A stretch of 64,000 bases of DNA from Acrocarpospora pleiomorpha (GTDB lineage: Bacteria > Actinomycetota > Actinomycetes > Streptosporangiales > Streptosporangiaceae). Each line of letters starts with the position of its first letter. Within the stretch, counting starts at the first letter, position 1. The notes beneath the pieces are model-generated. The model was given only the letters and a program-made list of their open reading frames with translations. It was not told the origin of the DNA and searched no databases. Position numbers and translations under genes: made by a program. Below, in pieces: positions 7,671 to 15,925 of this stretch. The DNA is taken from the NCBI RefSeq assembly GCF_009687885.1, contig NZ_BLAF01000054.1:1-64000 (forward strand), given 5' to 3'.

Positions 7671-9563
7671 TCAGGTGAGCGAAGCGGCCCGTCGGTCCGC
7701 GACCAACCCCCACAATCCGCGCGGCGCCCAGATGGCGACCCCCGTTGCGAGCAGGCCCAGGATGATCAGATACCAGGCGCCGTACCCGGCCAGCGTTTGC
7801 TGGAGCACGAAGTAGAGCGCTGTCCCGACGATCGGCCCTTCCACTGACCCGAGCCCGCCGATCACCGTCACGAAGATCATCTGAGCCGTCCACTGGACCG
7901 CGAAAGCCGACGTCGGTTCCACGTTGAGCTGGCTCACCGCCAGCAACGCCCCCGCCGCCCCGCATCCGAACGCGGCCAGCACGTAAACGATCCGCTGCGT
8001 CCGGGCCACTCCCACGCCCAGACTCCGAGCCCCCGTCTCGTCATCCCGGATCGCTGTCAGCGCGAGCCCCAGCCGCGTCCGCGCCGCCAGAAAGATCCCC
8101 CCGACCGTGACCACCACGACCGCCAGCGCGGCCCAGTACGTCATCGCCCCCAGCAAAGCCGGATCGATCTCCCCAAGCCCGGGGACACTCGCCCCAGTTC
8201 CTCCGCCAAGCGCCGGAAACCGACTGATGACCAACTGGCACACATCCGCCACTACCCAGGTGGCAATGGCGAAATATCCCCCACGCAGCCGGAACACCAC
8301 CCACGAGAACACCAGCGCCGCCGCCCCGCACCCGATCACCGCCAACGGAATCGCCGCGAACGGATCGACCCCCCGCTGCGCCAGCATCAGCACAAAATAG
8401 GCCCCCAACCCCACAAACGCCTGCTGCCCGACCGAAACCAACCCGCCATACCCGGCCAGCAGATTCCACGCACTCGCCATCGTCAGCAAGATGAACAGAT
8501 TCACCAACGTGTCCGTAGTCCCCGAATACACGACGTACGGCAGGCAGGCCAACCCCGCCACACCCACGACGACAACCGTCACAGCCGTGACAGACGGCCG
8601 AGCCGCTCGCTCCCGGAGGCCTTCCCCGGAAGAAAGAGGACGCGGCAAAGCCGACACCGCCCGCCGTACGTCGAGAAGCTGGCGCGCCCGCCGCAGAGGG
8701 GAAAACCACGCACGAGCCGCGCCAGCGCCAGTGAGACCCTGCGGACGCAGGGCCAGAACCGCAAGAAAGACCAAATGTCCAGCAATAACGGCATAACTCA
8801 GATTGATCTGCGCCCCGATGGCCTGAGAAAGCCCGAGCACCACGCCGCCGAGCAAAGTCCCCCACAACGACCCGAGCCCGCCGATGACAACAGCCTCGAA
8901 TGCGAACAACAACCGGGAAGTCCCCGACGAGGGCGCGAACGACGAGTACATTCCAAACGCCAACCCCGCCAGCGCAACCGTCGCGAACGCGATCGCCGCC
9001 GCGATCCCGAACACATGCCGATGCCCAACCCCCGACAACCGCGCCGCCTCCGGATCATCGGCAACCGCCCGAATCAGCCGCCCGGTCCCCGACCTGCTCA
9101 TGAATAGCTGCAACCCAACCAGCACACCCACCGCCACCGCGAAAATCGCGATCGACAGATATCCCACCGACAGCCCGTCCACGATCTCCACAGACCCCGA
9201 CGAAAACGCTCCCATATCAAACGAGTGACTATCCGCTGTGAACACCTCAAGCAGCAAGTTCGCAATAACCACAGAAAGCCCAAACGTCACCAGTAACGTG
9301 GTCAAGGGCCCTCGATCGATGCTCGCCTGAATAAGCGACCGCTGGAGCAAATACCCCAACACCCCAAACAGTGGAATCACGATAACAAAAGACCAAGGCG
9401 CAGGCCCAAGCGCAATCACGATATATGCAGCCACGACCGCCAAATCGCCGTGCGCTAAATTGATCACCCGCATAACCCCGAACATGAGCGAAAGCCCACA
9501 CGCGAACAGCGCGTAGAGCCCACCCAGCAAAACCCCTTGAATAAGCGCGTTAACCCAGTTCAT
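7671..9563 (-). CDS. Fused LivH-LivM branched-chain amino acid-type ABC permease
   Basis: A 630-residue polytopic membrane protein in which two permeases that are normally separate are joined. The first half (about 1-285) is LivH-like (MNWVNALIQGVLLGGLYALF, GVMRVINLAHGDLAV, EAVVIGGLGSLWGTLLGG). A basic linker (about 286-330) leads to a LivM-like half (NLFILLTMASAWNLLAGYGG, VSVGQQAFVGLGAYF, IGGLGSVEGPIVGT). ATG 9563 is preferred because GAGAGGA precedes it by 7 nt; the earlier in-frame ATG 9569 has the same sequence only 1 nt away. It lies downstream of the livF end, separated by 484 nt with an antitoxin remnant. It may use the LivG/LivF pair upstream, giving the locus two alternative translocation pores. 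Confidence 0.85.
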   Translation of the reverse strand: MNWVNALIQGVLLGGLYALFACGLSLMFGVMRVINLAHGDLAVVAAYIVIALGPAPWSFVIVIPLFGVLGYLLQRSLIQASIDRGPLTTLLVTFGLSVVIANLLLEVFTADSHSFDMGAFSSGSVEIVDGLSVGYLSIAIFAVAVGVLVGLQLFMSRSGTGRLIRAVADDPEAARLSGVGHRHVFGIAAAIAFATVALAGLAFGMYSSFAPSSGTSRLLFAFEAVVIGGLGSLWGTLLGGVVLGLSQAIGAQINLSYAVIAGHLVFLAVLALRPQGLTGAGAARAWFSPLRRARQLLDVRRAVSALPRPLSSGEGLRERAARPSVTAVTVVVVGVAGLACLPYVVYSGTTDTLVNLFILLTMASAWNLLAGYGGLVSVGQQAFVGLGAYFVLMLAQRGVDPFAAIPLAVIGCGAAALVFSWVVFRLRGGYFAIATWVVADVCQLVISRFPALGGGTGASVPGLGEIDPALLGAMTYWAALAVVVVTVGGIFLAARTRLGLALTAIRDDETGARSLGVGVARTQRIVYVLAAFGCGAAGALLAVSQLNVEPTSAFAVQWTAQMIFVTVIGGLGSVEGPIVGTALYFVLQQTLAGYGAWYLIILGLLATGVAIWAPRGLWGLVADRRAASLT

Positions 9564-9880
9564 CGACATTCCTCTCGCACCCCGGCAAAAGTGGGCGCGC
9601 ACCTGCTCGGCACGGGCGCGGCGCAGCTCCTTGACGAGGCCGGGCAACCGCCCGCCCAGCTCGGCGCTTCGGCTCGGAAACACCCCCAAGCCGCATTGGC
9701 ACCGACAGGGACATCGGTATTTCGCGCCACGTGGAAGAGATCGCGAGACGGATGGTTGTGGTGGGGGAGTTCACGTGCGTCCCCGTCGTAGCTCTTCGGC
9801 TCGGGAACGACTCTCTCGCCGCACGTGCATCGACAGGAGCAGCGGGATTCCGCGTGGCATGGATTTGTCGGGGCGGACCA

Positions 9881-10038
9881 TCGGCAGACGCGACGCTCGC
9901 GGCGAGCCTGGCAGGCCAGGACATCGGCCAGCCGGACAAGGCGGTGACGGCTATCGGGAGATGCTGTGCGGGGATCTCGCCTTCGTCGAGCAACCGGGCG
10001 ACGAAAGAACGCGAAAGGCCGAGCATCTGGGGGGACAC
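9881..10038 (-). pseudogene. Remnant of an excisionase-type HTH antitoxin gene, frameshifted
   Basis: Two adjacent frames together reconstruct a typical small HTH antitoxin of the kind paired with PIN-domain toxins. The first frame gives MLGLSRSFVARLLDEGEIP. At about 9955 the sense continues one frame over as DSRHRLVRLADVLACQARRE, matching the family pattern SRPFVVRLLDEGEIP...GSHRRVRLADVLAYQARR. A single missing base near 9955 explains the break. The N-terminal part is interrupted upstream by a TGA, and no toxin gene follows. The rest of the 9564-10047 interval contains no recognisable gene. Confidence 0.6.
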
Positions 10039-10047
10039 GCGACGAGC

Positions 10048-10767
10048 TCACGGGAGTTCCTCTCGTAGCCCGAAATAGGCCGCTTCGATCTGTGCCGGGG
10101 TGAAGTCGCGGGGGCGGCCGTCGAGTGTGGTCCGGCCCTCCAGGAGGCATTGCAAGCGGGAAGCGACGCGGATCGCCTGGCTGACGTCTTGTTCGACCAA
10201 CAGGACCGCCATCCCGGTTTCGAGCAGGCGCGGCATCAGCTCGTACATCTGCCGCACGATCTTCGGCGCCAGCCCGAGGGACAACTCGTCCAGCAGCAGT
10301 ACGCGCGGATTGGCGATCAACGCCCGCCCGATCGCGACCGCCTGCTGCTCGCCTCCCGACAACTGCGTGGCAGGCTGGCGGCGACGCTCCCGCATCCACG
10401 GGAACAGCTCGTAGATCTTCCCCAGATTCCACGGCCCGGTCGCCGCGCGATGCCGCCCGACCAGCAGGTTCTCCTCCACCGACAGGGAGGAGAACAGTCG
10501 GCGCCCTTCCGGGACCAGGCACACGCCGCGCGTCACCCGCTGCTCCGGCGGCTCCCGCGTGATGTCCTCGCCGTCCAGCAGCACCGCCCCGGACGCGGGA
10601 GGATGCAACCCCGCGATGGCCCGCAGCAGCGTCGACTTCCCCGCCCCGTTCGCGCCGATGATGGCGTGCACCTCGCCGGGCACCAGGCTCAGGCTGAAGT
10701 CGTGCACCGCCCGCAGCTGCCCGTGGTCGGCGCACAGGTTCCTGACCTCAAGCACGTTGATCGTCAT
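10048..10767 (-). CDS. livF: ABC transporter ATP-binding protein, LivF type
   Basis: A 239-residue ATPase of a branched-chain amino acid-type importer. Walker A GANGAGKS (38-45), the ABC signature LSGGE (136-140), Walker B VLLLDE (156-161) and the switch region LVEQD are all intact, so it should be catalytically competent. VPEGRRLFSSLSVEEN is characteristic of LivF. It overlaps the end of livG by 20 nt and is the last intact gene of the tightly packed SBP-H-M-SBP-G-F run transcribed leftwards from 15.8 kb. With LivG it would power both permease sets in this locus. The substrate may be an amino acid, amide, urea-like compound or other small polar molecule; the family does not decide this. Confidence 0.9.
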   Translation of the reverse strand: MTINVLEVRNLCADHGQLRAVHDFSLSLVPGEVHAIIGANGAGKSTLLRAIAGLHPPASGAVLLDGEDITREPPEQRVTRGVCLVPEGRRLFSSLSVEENLLVGRHRAATGPWNLGKIYELFPWMRERRRQPATQLSGGEQQAVAIGRALIANPRVLLLDELSLGLAPKIVRQMYELMPRLLETGMAVLLVEQDVSQAIRVASRLQCLLEGRTTLDGRPRDFTPAQIEAAYFGLREELP

Positions 10768-11524
10768 CAGGTCCCAATCCCGCTTCGGTGAGGGCGTCGG
10801 CGGTGGCCTCGGTCCCCAGGAACACGTCCTTCACCGCCGCGGAGGCGAGCACCTCCAGCGGCCGGCCGTCGCCGATGACGCGGCCTCCGGCCAGGCAGAT
10901 CAGCCGGTCGACCGTCGCGGTCAGGGCGCGGACGACATGCTCGATCCAGAGGACGGCCAGCCCGTCCCGCTCGCGGGCGGCGGTGATCAGGGCGACCAGC
11001 TCGGTCACCTCCGGATCGGTGAGCCCGCCCGCGACCTCGTCGAGCAGCAGCAGCTTCGGCCGGGTGGCCAGCGCGCGCGCCAGCTCGAGCCGTTTGCGCT
11101 GGAGCAGCCCGAGCTGCGCGGCGGGCCGCCCGGCCAGGTCGGCGAGGCCGGTTTCGCCGAGCACCCGCGCGGCCAGCGCGTAACTGGCCCGCCCCCGCGC
11201 CCTGGCCCCCTGCTGCGCGGCGACCAGCGTGTTCTCGAAGACGCTCATCCTGAGGAACGGCCGGGGCACCTGATAGGTACGGCCAATGCCCAACCGGCAC
11301 CGGACCGACGGATCGAGCAGCGTCACCCGATGCCCGTCGAAGCGCACCTCTCCGGCGTCCGGCCGCAGATCCCCGGAGATCATCCCGAACAGGCTGGTCT
11401 TGCCCGCGCCATTGGGCCCGACCACGCCGACGGCGTCGCCGTGCCGTACCGAGAGAGTGAGCTCGTCGGCCACCGTCACCCGGCCGAACCGTTTGGTGAT
11501 CCGGTCGAGTTCGAGCCCGTTCAC
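10748..11524 (-). CDS. livG: ABC transporter ATP-binding protein, LivG type
   Basis: A 258-residue ATPase. Walker A is GPNGAGKT (about 36-43), followed by GIGRTYQVPRPF, which is typical of LivG, and Walker B LLLLDEVAGGLTDPE. The signature loop reads LGLLQRKRLELARAL where LSxGQxxRxEIARAL is usual, so the conserved glycine is replaced; several actinobacterial LivG proteins have comparable loops, so activity is still likely. The GTG start at 11524 overlaps the TGA of the preceding binding-protein gene (GTGA). The open frame extends further upstream, but that part is only the shadow of the binding-protein gene. It pairs with LivF to form an ATPase heterodimer on the inner face of the membrane. 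Confidence 0.88.
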   Translation of the reverse strand: MNGLELDRITKRFGRVTVADELTLSVRHGDAVGVVGPNGAGKTSLFGMISGDLRPDAGEVRFDGHRVTLLDPSVRCRLGIGRTYQVPRPFLRMSVFENTLVAAQQGARARGRASYALAARVLGETGLADLAGRPAAQLGLLQRKRLELARALATRPKLLLLDEVAGGLTDPEVTELVALITAARERDGLAVLWIEHVVRALTATVDRLICLAGGRVIGDGRPLEVLASAAVKDVFLGTEATADALTEAGLGPDDDQRA

Positions 11525-12798
11525 GGGTTCGTCGGGGTGAGGTCGGCGCCGACCGGGACGGCGGGGTTGAGGCTGTTGTCGACGACCACCATCTCGTACG
11601 GAAAGTTCGTGCCCTTCTTCCACTGCACCCCGACCGGCTGCTGGATGGCCACCCCCGGCACGGGACCTTTGGTCCAGTCGAGCGGCCCGGAAATCCCGGC
11701 ATAACTCATCTTCTGCAACAAGGCGGCGACGGCCTTACGGTCGTGTGGCGCGTCCACGGCCGTGAACGCCTGATGGGCCACCTCGAACAGCGAGTAGGTC
11801 GAGCCGAGCGTCTGCAGCCACTGCTTCCCGCTCGCCGCCTGGTAGGCGTCGGCGAGCGCCTTCGCCGTGCTCCCGTCCAGCGAGGACGTGTACGGCATGT
11901 ACGGACCCCACCACGAGTCCGTCGCGATGTTTTTCACCAGATTACCCAAAGCGACCGTGTCCGCCGGGAACAGCAGCACTTTGGCGACCGTGGCCAGTTT
12001 GGGCTTGAAGCCCTGCTGCGCGGCCTGCTTCCACATCGTGTTGAAGTCAGGCGGAATCGGCGCGTTGATGAATATCTCGCAGTCCTCTTCCCTGAACTTC
12101 GAGATCATCGAGCTGTAGTCGGTGGTGCCGTTGGTGTACGAACCGCCGTCCACCCAGGTGTATCCGGCATCCTTGATGATGTCCGGCCACGCCCCCCGGA
12201 ACGCGTTGCCGTCCGCGTCGTTGGGGAACATCCCGGCGACGGCCTTGCTGGTCGGCACGCGCTCCCACATCGGGACGAAGCACCCGCCGAACTGCTCGAC
12301 CCCGAAGAAGAACATCGTCGTGTACGTGAACGGTTTCGGATTGGCCGGATCGGCCTGCCGGGCGAAGTACCACGCCTGCCACGGCACCACCGCCGACACG
12401 CACGGCACCCCCTGGGCCTCGCAGACGGTCGCCACCGGGTTGGTCGTCTCCGGCGTCGAGCTGGTGACGATCATGTCGGCGTGGTTCTGCAGGATCAGCT
12501 CGCGGGCGACCTGGGAGGCCCGGTTCGGGTCGGACTGGGTGTCCTTGACCACGATCTCGACCGTGTACTTCCTGCCTCCGGAGGTGATGCCGCCCGCGAA
12601 CGCCTGGGTCTTGCGGATCGTGTCCACGACGAACGCGTCGCCGGAGGCGAATCCGGCCAGCGGCCCGGTCTGCGGGCTGACGAACCCGATCACGATCGTG
12701 TCGGTGCCGGTCGCGCCGGAGCCTTTGATCGACGTGCTGCAGCCGGTGGCGGCCAGGGCCGACAGCCCAAGGCCCTTCAGTAACGTTCGGCGTTCCAT
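11521..12798 (-). CDS. ABC transporter substrate-binding lipoprotein (Liv/urea/amide type), copy 1
   Basis: A 425-residue lipoprotein. A short signal peptide (MERRTLLKGLGLSALAATGC) ends in a lipobox with the cysteine at residue 20, so the mature protein is tethered outside the membrane. The rest is a type I periplasmic-binding fold of the Leu/Ile/Val-binding class: IGFVSPQTGPLAGFASGD, a hinge with STPETTNPV, and NAPIPPDFNTMWKQAA. It is clearly paralogous to the binding protein at 14558-15790 (shared IPPD...QAA..F.PK...VAK, and the closing VVDN.L.P..PV motif). AGGAGAG precedes ATG 12798 by 4 nt. It starts directly after the TAG of the LivM gene and overlaps LivG by 4 nt. Confidence 0.88.
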   Translation of the reverse strand: MERRTLLKGLGLSALAATGCSTSIKGSGATGTDTIVIGFVSPQTGPLAGFASGDAFVVDTIRKTQAFAGGITSGGRKYTVEIVVKDTQSDPNRASQVARELILQNHADMIVTSSTPETTNPVATVCEAQGVPCVSAVVPWQAWYFARQADPANPKPFTYTTMFFFGVEQFGGCFVPMWERVPTSKAVAGMFPNDADGNAFRGAWPDIIKDAGYTWVDGGSYTNGTTDYSSMISKFREEDCEIFINAPIPPDFNTMWKQAAQQGFKPKLATVAKVLLFPADTVALGNLVKNIATDSWWGPYMPYTSSLDGSTAKALADAYQAASGKQWLQTLGSTYSLFEVAHQAFTAVDAPHDRKAVAALLQKMSYAGISGPLDWTKGPVPGVAIQQPVGVQWKKGTNFPYEMVVVDNSLNPAVPVGADLTPTNP

Positions 12799-13725
12799 CT
12801 ATCTCTCCTGGAGGTGGGCGATGGGGAACAGGGGGCGTCCCAGGTGGCCCCAGAGGCCGCGCGGGGCGAAGAGCGTGACGGCGACGGCGACCGCGCCGAG
12901 CAGGACCAGATACCAGGGGCCGTGGGCGGCCAGGGCCTGCTGCAGGCCGAAGAAGATCAGCGCCCCGGCCACCGGGCCTTCGATCGTGCCGAGGCCGCCG
13001 ATCAGGACCATGAACATCATCAGCACGCTGTACTGCACGCCGAAGATCGATCCCGGCTGCACGTAGAGCGTGTGGGTGAACAGCAGCGCGCCGACCGCGC
13101 CGGTGCCCGCGGCGGCCACGCAGTAGGCCCACCGCCGGATCCTGGCCACCCGAATCCCCGAGCTCGCCGCCGCGACCGGGTCGCCGCTCACCGCGCGGGC
13201 GGCCAGGCCGTACCGGCTACGGGCGAGCAGCCACACCGCCAGCACCGAGCCGACCGCGATACCGAGCGCGCACCAGTACACGACCGCCTGCCGCAATAGC
13301 GGCAAATATCCGGATAAACCGGGCAGTGAGACGCCCGTGTTGCCGCCGATGGCGGGGGAGAGCGTCACCGAGAGGCGGAAGATCTCGGCCAGCACCCAGG
13401 TCGCGACGGCGAAATGTCCCCCCGAGAGCCGGAGCGCCGGAAACGACACCGGCAGCGCCACAACCCCCGCCAGCACCGCCGCCAGCGGAATGGCGGCGAA
13501 CGGATCAATCCCCATCGAGGCCAGGACATACAGCCCATAAGCCCCGACCCCGAGATACGCCTGCTGCCCGAACGACGTCAGCCCCGTGAACCCCGCCAGC
13601 AGATTCCACCAGGTCGCCATCGCCACCAGCGAGAACAGCGTCACCAGCGGCTGCTCCACGCCCGGCCCCAGCGTGTACGGCACCGAAGCCAACGCGATCA
13701 CGATAAATCCGGATACGTACTTCAT
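12799..13725 (-). CDS. livM: ABC transporter permease, LivM type
   Basis: A 308-residue polytopic membrane protein of the LivM family, recognisable from NLLAGFTGLTSFGQQAYLGV, ALRLSGGHFAVATWVLAEIF, the cytoplasmic ATPase-contact loop RAVSGDPVAAASSGI and IGGLGTIEGPVAGA near the C-terminus. The ATG at 13725 overlaps the TGA of livH (ATGA), which argues for coupled translation and against the longer upstream open frame. Its stop abuts the start of the copy 1 binding-protein gene with no gap. It is a separate gene from, and paralogous to, the C-terminal half of the fused permease at 7671-9563. Confidence 0.88.
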   Translation of the reverse strand: MKYVSGFIVIALASVPYTLGPGVEQPLVTLFSLVAMATWWNLLAGFTGLTSFGQQAYLGVGAYGLYVLASMGIDPFAAIPLAAVLAGVVALPVSFPALRLSGGHFAVATWVLAEIFRLSVTLSPAIGGNTGVSLPGLSGYLPLLRQAVVYWCALGIAVGSVLAVWLLARSRYGLAARAVSGDPVAAASSGIRVARIRRWAYCVAAAGTGAVGALLFTHTLYVQPGSIFGVQYSVLMMFMVLIGGLGTIEGPVAGALIFFGLQQALAAHGPWYLVLLGAVAVAVTLFAPRGLWGHLGRPLFPIAHLQER

Positions 13726-14561
13726 GTCCGCACCGGCCGGACCACCAGCACCACGAAGAACAGCACATGCACCGCGAGCACCGCGAACCGCACATCCCAC
13801 AGGGCGACCAGCTGCTGCGTGACCCCGAGCACGATCCCCCCGCCGAGCGTCCCCCACAACGACCCGAGCCCGCCGATCACCACCGCCTCGAACGCGAAAA
13901 TCAGGATCAACCCGCCCGCGTACGGATCGAACGTCGACATCAACCCCTGAAACACCCCGGCCAGCGCCGCCGTCGCCACCGAAACTCCCGCCACGCACGC
14001 GAACACCGGCCGCACCCGGACCCCTGCCAGCCGCGCCGCCTCAAGATCGTCCGCAGTCGCCCGCACCCGCCGCCCGAACCCCGTCCGCGCCAGCACCAGA
14101 TGCAACGACCCCAGCACCACCACGGCCACCGCGAACCCCGCCACCCGCAGCCACGACAAGGCCACCCCGCCCACCTCGAACCCGGCCAGCGCGAACTCCC
14201 CGCCATCCAGCGACCGCGGATTAGCCGAAGCCCCCGTCACCAGCAGGTTCTGAATCATCACCGACAGCCCGAACGTCACCAGCACCGGCGCCAGCACCCC
14301 ACCCCGCAGCGCCCGCTCGAACAACGCCAGCTGCAGCACCACCCCCGCCCCGAACGCCAGCGGCAGGATCAGCGGCACGGCGACCAGCACCGGCACCCCC
14401 AGCCCGGTCGCCGCCACCAGCGCCAGATACGCCCCGCACACCGCCAGATCGCCATGCGCGATGTTGACCAGCCGCATCACCCCGAACGCCAGCGAAAGCC
14501 CGCACGCCACCAGCGCGTACGTGCCGCCGACCAGAACCCCCTGAACCAGCGCCGCGATCAT
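13722..14561 (-). CDS. livH: ABC transporter permease, LivH type
   Basis: A 279-residue inner-membrane permease. LivH hallmarks are MIAALVQGVLVGGTYALVAC at the start, FGVMRLVNIAHGDLAV, VTFGLSVMIQNLLV, the loop RATADDLEAARLAGV that contacts the ATPase, and EAVVIGGLGSLWGTLGGG near the end. The ATG at 14561 overlaps the TGA of the upstream binding-protein gene by 4 nt, so the much longer open frame seen further upstream is rejected. Partner of the LivM-type gene that follows; paralogous to the first half of the fused permease downstream. Confidence 0.88.
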   Translation of the reverse strand: MIAALVQGVLVGGTYALVACGLSLAFGVMRLVNIAHGDLAVCGAYLALVAATGLGVPVLVAVPLILPLAFGAGVVLQLALFERALRGGVLAPVLVTFGLSVMIQNLLVTGASANPRSLDGGEFALAGFEVGGVALSWLRVAGFAVAVVVLGSLHLVLARTGFGRRVRATADDLEAARLAGVRVRPVFACVAGVSVATAALAGVFQGLMSTFDPYAGGLILIFAFEAVVIGGLGSLWGTLGGGIVLGVTQQLVALWDVRFAVLAVHVLFFVVLVVRPVRT

Positions 14562-15790
14562 CGGAGCGGGGTGAACTCGCCCTGCACGGGAATCGTGGGG
14601 TCGAGCGTGTTGTCCACGATGACCAGGTCGTACTTGCCTGAAGTGGTCCTGCGCCACTGCCCGAGCAGGTCCGGCGCCAGCGACACGTTCTTGCTGGGCC
14701 CGGAGGTGAAGTCGTACCGCCCGCTGATCGCCTCCCCCTTCAGGGCGCCGATCGCGGCCGCGACGGCCGCGTGGTCCTTCGGATCGGCGGCCGCCTTGAA
14801 CGCGGCGACCGCGATCTCGAACAGCGCGTGGTTGAACCCCATCGGCGGCGTCCACTGCCGCCCGTAGCCGTCGGCGAACTCCCTGGCGGTGCTCCCGTCC
14901 AGCGACGACCGGTACGGAAACGCCGACGACCACCACACCGGCGCGACCAGGCCCTCCGCCAGCTCCCCGAGGGTCTCCGCGACGCTCGGGAACAGCATCG
15001 CCTTCGCCACCGACACGATCTTCGGCCGGAACCTGTTCTGCGCGGCCTGCCGCCAGAACGTCACCCAGTCCGGCGGGATCGGCGCGGCCTGCAGAATCTC
15101 CACGTCATCGCTGGCGAACGTGGAAAGGATCGAGGTGTAGTCCTGGGTGCCGTCCTCGTACGCGCCCGAATCCACCACCTTCCACCCGGGCTTGGCCGTG
15201 ACGAAACGCCGGTACAGCTCGCCGTCGGTGTCGTTCGGCCACAGCCCGCCGACCACCCGGTTGGTGTCCGCCCGCGCCCAGAGCCCGGCGAAGACCTCCA
15301 CCTCCTGCTGGGTGCCGATGAAGTGCAGGTAGGAGTAGGCCGGCGCGGGCCGCCCGTCCGCCCAGATCTCCCACGGGCAGATCGTGGCGACACACGGCAC
15401 CTTCGCCGCCTCGCACTGGTCCGACACCGGGTTGGTGGTGTCCGGCGTCGAGGTGGCCAGCACGATGTCCACCTTGTCCTGCTGGATCAACTCGCCCGCC
15501 ACCTCGGCCGCCCGGGCCGCGCTGGACTGGGTGTCCTTGGCGACGATCTCCACCGGATAGGTCCGCCCGCCGATCGACAGCCCCTTCGCCAGGGCGGCCC
15601 TGACCTTGCCGAGCACGTAGTCGTCGGACTCGCCGAACACTGCCAGCGGCCCGGTCCGCGGGCTGACGTAGCCGATCTTCAGGGTCTGGCCGCCGCCGGA
15701 GCTCCCCCTGAGCCCGGCCGAGCAGCCCGCGATCGAGGCAATGCCGAGCGCGCCAAGGAACATCCTGCGGGTCGGGTGATAGGTCGACAA
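14558..15790 (-). CDS. ABC transporter substrate-binding lipoprotein (Liv/urea/amide type), copy 2
   Basis: A 410-residue binding lipoprotein that begins the leftward transporter operon. From TTG 15790 the N-terminus has a twin-arginine-like PTRRMFLGALGIASIAGC with the lipobox cysteine near residue 24. The TTG start is preferred because GGAGG (15802-15798) precedes it by 7 nt; the upstream ATG at 15844 would add an unlikely proline-rich leader. The mature part matches copy 1 (IGYVSPRTGPLAVFGESDD, STPDTTNPV, AAPIPPDWVTFWRQAA, VDNTLDPTIPV). It faces an AraC-family gene across a short divergent region, the likely regulator. The paralogous copies may widen the range of ligands handled by one pump. 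Confidence 0.85.
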   Translation of the reverse strand: MSTYHPTRRMFLGALGIASIAGCSAGLRGSSGGGQTLKIGYVSPRTGPLAVFGESDDYVLGKVRAALAKGLSIGGRTYPVEIVAKDTQSSAARAAEVAGELIQQDKVDIVLATSTPDTTNPVSDQCEAAKVPCVATICPWEIWADGRPAPAYSYLHFIGTQQEVEVFAGLWARADTNRVVGGLWPNDTDGELYRRFVTAKPGWKVVDSGAYEDGTQDYTSILSTFASDDVEILQAAPIPPDWVTFWRQAAQNRFRPKIVSVAKAMLFPSVAETLGELAEGLVAPVWWSSAFPYRSSLDGSTAREFADGYGRQWTPPMGFNHALFEIAVAAFKAAADPKDHAAVAAAIGALKGEAISGRYDFTSGPSKNVSLAPDLLGQWRRTTSGKYDLVIVDNTLDPTIPVQGEFTPLR

Positions 15791-15890
15791 TGTGGCGCCT
15801 CCGCTCGGGACAGGCGGTTCGGCCCCCAGTACCTGTGCCGCCATTGTCAAAGCTCAGCTCGTCCGGGTCTTGTACGTCAGGGAACATCCC

Positions 15891-15919
15891 TTGACTGCCA
15901 GTGCATGGGCTCGCAGGCT
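15891..15919 (+). promoter_or_regulatory. Candidate leaderless promoter of the AraC-type gene
   Basis: TTGACT (15891-15896), a 17-nt spacer and CAGGCT (15914-15919) stand 6 nt before the ATG at 15926, so transcription would begin at or next to the start codon. The -10 box is weak, which would fit a regulated promoter. Confidence 0.4.
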
Positions 15920-15925
15920 GTCTGC

